Below, one piece after another: positions 5,770-9,326 of a DNA stretch of 9,326 bases. The notes beneath the pieces were generated by a model. The model saw only the letters and a program-made list of their open reading frames with translations, ran no database searches and had not been told where the DNA came from. Each line of letters opens with the position of its first letter. The stretch's first letter is position 1. Source of the stretch: Acidovorax_G lacteus. Its GTDB lineage: Bacteria; Pseudomonadota; Gammaproteobacteria; Burkholderiales; Burkholderiaceae_C. Location: assembly GCF_039540375.1 (NCBI RefSeq), contig NZ_BAABEX010000012.1, positions 1-9,326 of the forward strand, written 5' to 3'. The translations under genes and the position numbers were made by a program.

Positions 5770-5912
5770 GCTGCCGCCCCGTTGCGCACGATGCCGCGGT
5801 ACTCGCGCAGCAGCGCGGCGTAGCCATAGGCGCGGAATTCACGCCGGCCAATCTTGGCCAGCAGGCCGCGCAGGTCTGCGATGGCTGCGCGGTAGATGTG
5901 GGTGCTGTGCAT
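5766..5912 (-). CDS. 48-residue protein, first gene of leftward early operon
   Basis: The product reads MHSTHIYRAAIADLRGLLAK, then IGRREFRAYGYAALLREYRG and ends in NGAAA. It is basic, probably two helices, and matches nothing I can name. GGAGGAAGCA directly before the ATG is a strong ribosome site, and the gene lies about 36 bp downstream of the -10 of the predicted leftward promoter, as expected for the lead gene. Its stop overlaps the start of the 5769 frame as ATGA. Its place as first gene under a twin-operator promoter would suit a small early regulator, but this is a guess. Confidence 0.68.
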   Translation of the reverse strand: MHSTHIYRAAIADLRGLLAKIGRREFRAYGYAALLREYRGIVRNGAAA

Positions 5913-5947
5913 TGCTTCCTCCAAGGCGCCGGGGTGGCGTTAGGAGG

Positions 5948-5976
5948 AATTTAGCGAAACGCAAAAAGATAGTCAA
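5948..5976 (-). promoter_or_regulatory. Leftward sigma70 promoter of the early operon
   Basis: On the minus strand TTGACT (5976-5971, five of six consensus bases) is followed by a 17-base spacer and TAAATT (5953-5948, four of six). Transcription would start near 5941, about 30 bp before the first ATG at 5912. One operator copy abuts the -35 and the other fills the 3' half of the spacer, so bound repressor should block polymerase. Confidence 0.7.
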
Positions 5977-5987
5977 TAGCGAAACGC
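5952..5987. repeat. Twin 11-bp operators TAGCGAAACGC
   Basis: TAGCGAAACGC is present twice as an exact direct repeat, at 5952-5962 and 5977-5987, 25 bp apart. Each contains a GCG-AAA-CGC imperfect dyad, the size expected for a helix-turn-helix dimer site. They bracket the -35 of the leftward promoter, one in the spacer and one just upstream. The binding protein is probably the element's repressor, possibly the regulator encoded at 8861-9326; no other copy was noticed in the window. Confidence 0.6.
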
Positions 5988-6104
5988 GAACAATCTACTT
6001 AGATCTGAAGCACTGGCCTGTTCGCGGCCTGCTGTGCACACGTATGCACGAGTGCAGAAAAGTGCATCCAAGGCACAAAAGCTGAAACTAGCCCCCACCA
6101 AATT

Positions 6105-6118
6105 GCTCAAAAATGAGC
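6105..6118. promoter_or_regulatory. Perfect dyad GCTCA-AAAA-TGAGC
   Basis: A perfect 5-4-5 inverted repeat lies where the weak plus-strand -35 (TTGCTC, 6103-6108) is drawn. It would suit an operator for autoregulation of the downstream two-gene module. As a short AT-looped hairpin without a T-run it is a poor terminator. Confidence 0.35.
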
Positions 6119-6286
6119 GCCAGACCTCACAATAGAAGCCCGAGTGTTCCGGGGTGCGTTCATGGGCGGGGCCGAAGCTGCCTTTGCTCATGCGAGATTG
6201 CCCGGATGTCGTTGATGCGCTGTGGAGTAGAGCCTGGGTGTGGCTGGTGGTCGGCTGCCGATGGCTCTGGCGCGGGAGTTGCAGTT

Positions 6287-6541
6287 ATGAATGATGTGGT
6301 GGAGCGCGGCCGCGCAGTGAAGCCTGCCAAGAAACCCGCTGTGGCGAAGAAGCCGCGCGCGGTGCAGGTTCTGCAGTACGACACAACGCCGTCCTATTCC
6401 CTGGCGAGCAAGGCTGGGCGGGCGGCTGTAGCCAAAATGGTGGCTGAGTTTGATGCCAACCCTGCAAAGGAGGCCGCCTTTTGGCGATCCGCAGGCATCC
6501 TGACCAGAACCGGCCGCCTGACTAAGCGCTACGGCGGTTGA
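6287..6541 (+). CDS. Putative antitoxin of ADP-ribosyltransferase-like module
   Basis: This 84-residue basic protein has a Lys/Pro/Ala-rich N-terminus (AVKPAKKPAVAKKPRAVQVL), a central helical part (KAGRAAVAKMVAEFDAN) and a C-terminal tail AAFWRSAGILTRTGRLTKRY. The 'A-x-F-x-x-x-A-G-I-x-T-x-x-G-x-L-x-x-x-Y' tail is like those of many small antitoxins. It overlaps the next gene by TGATG, the tight order expected of antitoxin then toxin. The frame is open upstream to an ATG at 6113, but that extension (Cys/Arg/Gly/Ser-rich) does not look coding; ATG 6287 has GGGAG eight bases ahead. The basic leader could bind DNA, giving autoregulation through the dyad upstream, which is inferred. No named family is recognised. 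Confidence 0.7.
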   Translation: MNDVVERGRAVKPAKKPAVAKKPRAVQVLQYDTTPSYSLASKAGRAAVAKMVAEFDANPAKEAAFWRSAGILTRTGRLTKRYGG

Positions 6542-7164
6542 TGGCTGCCGACTACAGGCAACGCTCGGGCTTGGTGCTCGGGTTTCATGGGTGCGACCGC
6601 GAGGTGGGGGAGAAGATCCTCGCCAGCAATTCCGAGCACCTCAGGCTCAGCACCAACGACTACGACTGGCTTGGCCAGGGCGTTTACTTCTGGGAAAACG
6701 ACCCTCAACGGGCGCTGGAGTTTGCCCAAGAGGCCCATAAAAAACCGAAACTCAGCAAAGGCTACATTGCTGAGCCTTTCGTGATTGGAGCGGTGCTGGA
6801 CCTTCGATTCTGCTTGGACATGCAGGAGCGAACGGCGCTGGACGAGCTCGAGTTTGCCTACGAGCTGCTGGAGCTACGATTCCGCACTGAGGGCAAGCCG
6901 ATGCCCGTGAACAAAGGCCAAGACCGGGGGCAGCGCTTTCTGGATGGCGCTGTCATTGATGCGCTGCACCGGATCCGCGAGCTGCTCAATCGCGAAAAGA
7001 GTTCATTTGGGCAGTTTCCTCCCTACCATTCGGTACGTGGCGCATTTTGGGAAGGGGGCGAACTCTTCCCGGGAGCGGCGGGCTTTCAAAAGAAGAGCCA
7101 CGTGCAGATTGCTGTCCGAGACGTGGCCAGCTGTATCAAGGGCTACTTCAGGCCTTTGGTGTAG
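6541..7164 (+). CDS. PARP/diphtheria-toxin-fold ADP-ribosyltransferase-like protein, putative toxin
   Basis: The 207-residue protein shows the layout of H-Y-[E/D/Q] mono-ADP-ribosyltransferases. LGFHGCD has His16-Gly17 (compare the PARP WHGS motif), and STNDYDWLGQGVYFWENDPQRALEFA has Tyr49 in a G-x-G-x-YF motif followed by a helix that would cradle NAD (compare GKGIYFAD). A late strand, KSHVQIAVRDVASCIKGYF (about 185-203), aligns with PARP NEYIVYD and puts Gln189 at the catalytic Glu position. ATG 6541 shares a base with the antitoxin-like gene's stop; an in-frame TTG one codon earlier is less likely. If active it would transfer ADP-ribose from NAD to a protein or nucleic acid; the target is unknown. 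The fold is assigned from motifs only. The family is probably uncharacterised, though I cannot exclude a known DUF. Confidence 0.75.
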   Translation: MAADYRQRSGLVLGFHGCDREVGEKILASNSEHLRLSTNDYDWLGQGVYFWENDPQRALEFAQEAHKKPKLSKGYIAEPFVIGAVLDLRFCLDMQERTALDELEFAYELLELRFRTEGKPMPVNKGQDRGQRFLDGAVIDALHRIRELLNREKSSFGQFPPYHSVRGAFWEGGELFPGAAGFQKKSHVQIAVRDVASCIKGYFRPLV

Positions 7165-7170
7165 AGCGTT

Positions 7171-7226
7171 TTCGCGCAGTGCCTAGCCTGCGCGCTTGAG
7201 ATCCGCTTGTGCAAAGGGCCGCACAA
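7171..7226. terminator. Hairpins between convergent modules
   Basis: The 87-bp gap between two converging genes contains CGCGCAG (7173-7179) pairing with CTGCGCG (7188-7194) and TTGTGC (7207-7212) pairing with GCACAA (7221-7226), each with an 8-base loop. Position suggests a bidirectional terminator, but neither stem is followed by a T-run on either strand. Confidence 0.3.
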
Positions 7227-7251
7227 ACATAGGTGCAGCAAGGCCCAGCAC

Positions 7252-8082
7252 TCAAGTGGCCTGATGGGTGTTTGGGGCTGCTCTTTCGATGTACTCGGCC
7301 ATGCTGGCCTTGTCGTCGAAGCGGAAGATCTCGAACCCGCGCGCAATCAGCAGGTCGATGTGTGAATCGGCCGCATCGGCCAGCGCCTCCGGTATGTCCA
7401 CCACGGCAAAACGCTGGGTGTCCTTGCCGTAGGCCGCCATGGCAAGGTCGCCTGCTGTGCTCTTCATGCACGCCTCCAGCAGCTTGTTGTGCATGCTGTC
7501 GGGGGCCACGTTGTAGTCCAGCGTCTGCGTGATGCGGTACACGCCGTTCTTGTACACAAAGTCGCTTTTCAGCTCGTCGTGCCCAGGCACCGGCACATTG
7601 GGCACCACCAGGTGGTTCTTCAGGTCGCCGGCTTCAGTGCCCAGCACCTGCATCTTCTTGAACTGTTCGCGCAGCGCCGTCTGCAGCCGGGTGCGCTTCT
7701 CGCGCTTGGGCTTGTCTTCGGTGGCTTTGTTGGCTACGTACTTTGCCTTGATGGCGCCGATGCGCTCCTGCAGCTCTTGCTGGGTGGCTGCCATGAAGGA
7801 GCCCACGGCATCGGGTTCGCAAAAGCCGAACATGCCCAGCGCATCCACCTGGGCGCGCACGCCGGGCCGGTGGTCCAGGATGGTCTGGATGTTCTGGGCC
7901 CACTGGGCAAGGCGCGGGGTGTCCCAGCTCGCATCAATGGCGCGCAACTTGTTGAGCGTGGCCATGATGACGATGCGGGGCGGCTCGCCTTCGTGAAACA
8001 GCACCATGCCCACGTTGATGACTTCGCCACGCATGGGGTCGGGCGCCAGGCGCAAGACGACGTAGTGGTATGTCGTGTTCAT
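7252..8082 (-). CDS. DUF3037 family protein, partner of HipA-like kinase
   Basis: The 276-residue protein opens with the DUF3037 signature: YHYVVLRLAPDPMRGEVINVGMVLF (residues about 5-29), where 'YYVLRLVPD-x-x-RGE-x-x-NVG' is typical. DUF3037 genes commonly sit next to HipA-like kinase genes; their biochemical role is not known to me. The middle (about 110-150) is a charged helical linker rich in Lys/Glu/Arg (KATEDKPKREKRTRLQTALR), and the C-terminus is mixed alpha/beta with acidic helices. Start ATG 8082 overlaps the kinase stop as ATGA behind a GGAG site, so the two are coupled and probably made in a fixed ratio. It could be the kinase's antitoxin, adaptor or substrate. It ends 87 bp from the converging ADP-ribosyltransferase-like gene. 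Confidence 0.88.
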   Translation of the reverse strand: MNTTYHYVVLRLAPDPMRGEVINVGMVLFHEGEPPRIVIMATLNKLRAIDASWDTPRLAQWAQNIQTILDHRPGVRAQVDALGMFGFCEPDAVGSFMAATQQELQERIGAIKAKYVANKATEDKPKREKRTRLQTALREQFKKMQVLGTEAGDLKNHLVVPNVPVPGHDELKSDFVYKNGVYRITQTLDYNVAPDSMHNKLLEACMKSTAGDLAMAAYGKDTQRFAVVDIPEALADAADSHIDLLIARGFEIFRFDDKASMAEYIERAAPNTHQAT

Positions 8083-8864
8083 GGCCTTACTCCGTTTTCA
8101 AGCGAGTAGATCGCTTCTATGACCTGCGTTTGCAGAGAACTTGCCCACCACTGGCACAGGACATCTGCTTGCGATGACGTCAAAAAAACCCCGGTCAGTG
8201 GGGTGAGAACGCTGCGGCTGAGCCATGTGGCTGGGAGTGCCGATATTGTTGCACACGCGCTGTAAAAGGCGATCCAGTCAAACGTAACCCCCAGCAACTC
8301 CCAGTTTCGGGTGGCGTTCCAAGTGGCTGGGGCTTCGTGCCGCAGCGGGTGTAGCGCGGGGTGCCGCCGCGGCCATGCGCGTGAAAAGTCCAGCGCGCGC
8401 AGGCCAAAGCCCTGAACGCCATGGTGGTTGGTGGTGGGTTGCACCAGCCAGTTCCTCCAGTGCCGGTCATCGTTGCCCAGCGTGAGGTCGATGGCCAGCA
8501 TGGCCGAGAAGGCGCGGCGGTTGTGGCAGAGGTTCATGATGCTCTGCCATTGCCTGGGGTTGCTCTGGTCGAACTTGTGCACGCCCGATTCGATGCGTGA
8601 GCCAAAGACATGCTCCGGGCCATTGATGCCCTGGATGGTGACGATGGTGGGCTGGCACGCCGGGATGCCGCAGGCTTCGCTGATTCTGGCGCCCACGAAC
8701 TCGGCCACCCCCAGCATGCCACCGGGCTTGAGCATGTACTGCTCGCCATGCTCTGTGTAGCCCATGCCCAGGTTGTCTTTGCCGGTGAGCGTCTGGAGGG
8801 GGTCTCGGCTGGTGATGAGTGGGTAGATGCCCGGGAGAAAGAGGGAGCTTGCGGAGAGCGTCAA
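8079..8864 (-). CDS. Short HipA-like protein kinase
   Basis: This 261-residue protein keeps the HipA kinase core: EQYMLKPGG with candidate ATP-binding Lys46, VAEFVGARISEACGIPACQP (N-lobe), then LTLGNDDRHWRNWLV containing the catalytic loop (Asp133, His135, Asn138) and a metal-binding Asp159 in LRALDFSRA. Asp133 and Asn138 have the same 5-residue spacing as Asp309/Asn314 of E. coli HipA. It is far shorter than HipA (about 440) and lacks the N-terminal subdomain, like HipT-type or stand-alone HipA-like kinases. The likely start is TTG 8864, overlapping the regulator's stop as TTGA; the first in-frame ATG (residue 34) would lose N-lobe sequence. HipA kinases phosphorylate aminoacyl-tRNA synthetases or related targets; the target here is unknown. 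Confidence 0.85.
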   Translation of the reverse strand: MTLSASSLFLPGIYPLITSRDPLQTLTGKDNLGMGYTEHGEQYMLKPGGMLGVAEFVGARISEACGIPACQPTIVTIQGINGPEHVFGSRIESGVHKFDQSNPRQWQSIMNLCHNRRAFSAMLAIDLTLGNDDRHWRNWLVQPTTNHHGVQGFGLRALDFSRAWPRRHPALHPLRHEAPATWNATRNWELLGVTFDWIAFYSACATISALPATWLSRSVLTPLTGVFLTSSQADVLCQWWASSLQTQVIEAIYSLENGVRP

Positions 8865-9326
8865 GTTTGCTGTCTCACTGGGTCAAAGATCGCGGCGGAC
8901 TCCACGCCCAGGCCGGGCTCGAGCGCTTTTTGCACGATGGGCGGCAAGGCCGGTGCGCGGCTGAGTTCTCCATGCAGGTAGGCCAGCGACCCGGTCTCCC
9001 CTTGGGGGTTTGCCGCATAGGTGGAGAGCACTGCAACCAGGGCATGCCGCTTTTCGGGCGGTACTTTGGAGAGCGCTGTAGCTACCACTTCCAAGGCTTG
9101 GATGAGGCTTGGATTCGCGGCGGATAAGTGCTGGGGTGTGCTGGCGCCAATCTCTGCTGAGTGATCGATGTCGAGCCATCCGGACTCCTTGCCCGCCGCC
9201 TTCTCGATCCTTCTGGCTGTTTCTTTCCGCATGCCGCGTGGCTTGCCGGTTTTGGAGTCCTTCGCGCCATCACGTAGGTTTGCGAACTGAGAAGGGGACA
9301 TGGAACAGGCCGAAGCAGCAGCTGTT
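8861..9326 (-). CDS. Helix-turn-helix transcriptional regulator, 5' end cut by window edge
   Basis: The frame is open to the window edge, so the N-terminus is missing; about 154 codons are visible. The leading residues, TAAASACSM then SPSQFANLRDG, form the second and recognition helices of a helix-turn-helix, and the sequence continues GMRKETARRIEKAAGKESGWLDIDH, as in phage repressor-like XRE proteins ('ARRIE-x-A-x-x-x-x-x-WLD'). The rest is helical (about PSLIQALEVVATALSKVPPE and onward) without a LexA/S24 peptidase signature. An ATG at 9301 would cut the HTH and should not be taken as the start. It is the first visible gene of the HTH-kinase-DUF3037 operon. It could be the HipB-like antitoxin/repressor of that module, or the prophage repressor with the kinase pair carried behind it. 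Confidence 0.8.
   Translation of the reverse strand, partial: TAAASACSMSPSQFANLRDGAKDSKTGKPRGMRKETARRIEKAAGKESGWLDIDHSAEIGASTPQHLSAANPSLIQALEVVATALSKVPPEKRHALVAVLSTYAANPQGETGSLAYLHGELSRAPALPPIVQKALEPGLGVESAAIFDPVRQQT

Larger units (their letters stand above)
5913..6286. promoter_or_regulatory. Control region between leftward operon and rightward ART module
   Basis: No gene with coding character is evident in these 374 bp, although a frame is open on the plus strand from 6113. The left part holds the leftward promoter and twin operators (5948-5987). The middle carries four TGCA motifs (6035, 6045, 6053, 6063) and a perfect GCTCA-AAAA-TGAGC dyad (6105-6118). A weak plus-strand promoter can be drawn as TTGCTC (6103-6108), a 19-base spacer and CACAAT (6128-6133), which would overlap the dyad. 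From about 6140 to 6286 I see nothing beyond a GGGAG ribosome site (6274-6278 region) for the downstream gene. Confidence 0.6.

Noticed and set aside
5973..6191. 72-codon minus-strand frame across the control region
   Set aside because: It covers promoter and operator sequence, has no clear ribosome site, and its Cys/Phe/Ser-rich product matches nothing.
6113..6286. N-terminal extension of the antitoxin-like gene to an ATG at 6113
   Set aside because: The added residues are Cys/Gly/Arg/Ser-rich without structure, the upstream ATG sits in the dyad without a ribosome site, and ATG 6287 has GGGAG correctly spaced.
7489..8109. Plus-strand frame of 206 codons opposite the DUF3037 gene
   Set aside because: It mirrors a gene with a recognised DUF3037 signature and gives a His/Val/Leu-rich antisense-type product.
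8861..9301. Taking ATG 9301 as the start of the HTH regulator
   Set aside because: The frame is open to the window edge and the residues before this ATG complete the helix-turn-helix, so the real start lies outside.
1..9326. CRISPR array or insertion sequence
   Set aside because: No regularly spaced repeats and no transposase frame or terminal inverted repeats were seen on either strand.

Overview
The window is the integrase end of an integrated element, most likely a temperate prophage, inserted at a tRNA-Pro(UGG) gene of a high-GC betaproteobacterium. A Comamonadaceae host (Acidovorax-like) is suggested by protein style, the tRNA type and a degenerate TTTTGATAGCTGCT-type repeat that I recall from that family. 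No capsid, tail or packaging genes are visible, so 'prophage' is an inference from the integrase, the DUF4224 gene, a long run of small overlapping early genes and a phage-type HD hydrolase.

Layout. 1-50: 3' part of tRNA-Pro, the likely attachment site, followed by a strong hairpin terminator. 122-1380, minus strand: tyrosine integrase preceded by a DUF4224 gene, joined by an ATGA overlap. 1456-2046, plus strand: a lone, AT-richer gene for a single-pass membrane protein. 2077-5912, minus strand: a compact early operon of ten small genes, mostly joined by ATGA stop/start overlaps, including a YfdR-like HD phosphohydrolase (3024-3665) and a small helix-turn-helix protein (2608-3027). A coiled-coil/zinc-ribbon gene (5068-5430, plus strand) lies inside this operon, antisense to the end of one of its frames. 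5913-6286: control region with a good leftward promoter overlapped by two identical 11-bp operators, then phased TGCA motifs and a perfect dyad.

6287-7164, plus strand: a two-gene module of a small basic protein and a PARP/diphtheria-toxin-fold ADP-ribosyltransferase-like protein, overlapping by TGATG. This looks like an antitoxin-toxin pair. 7252-9326, minus strand: a three-gene operon of a helix-turn-helix regulator (cut by the window edge), a short HipA-like kinase and a DUF3037 protein. The two modules are convergent.

How it fits together. The leftward promoter at about 5950-5976 probably drives the early operon and is probably repressed in the lysogen through the twin operators; the regulator at 8861-9326 is one candidate repressor. 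The two toxin-like modules beside this region sit where lysogenic-conversion and phage-defence genes are often found. They are the best candidates for undescribed biology here.
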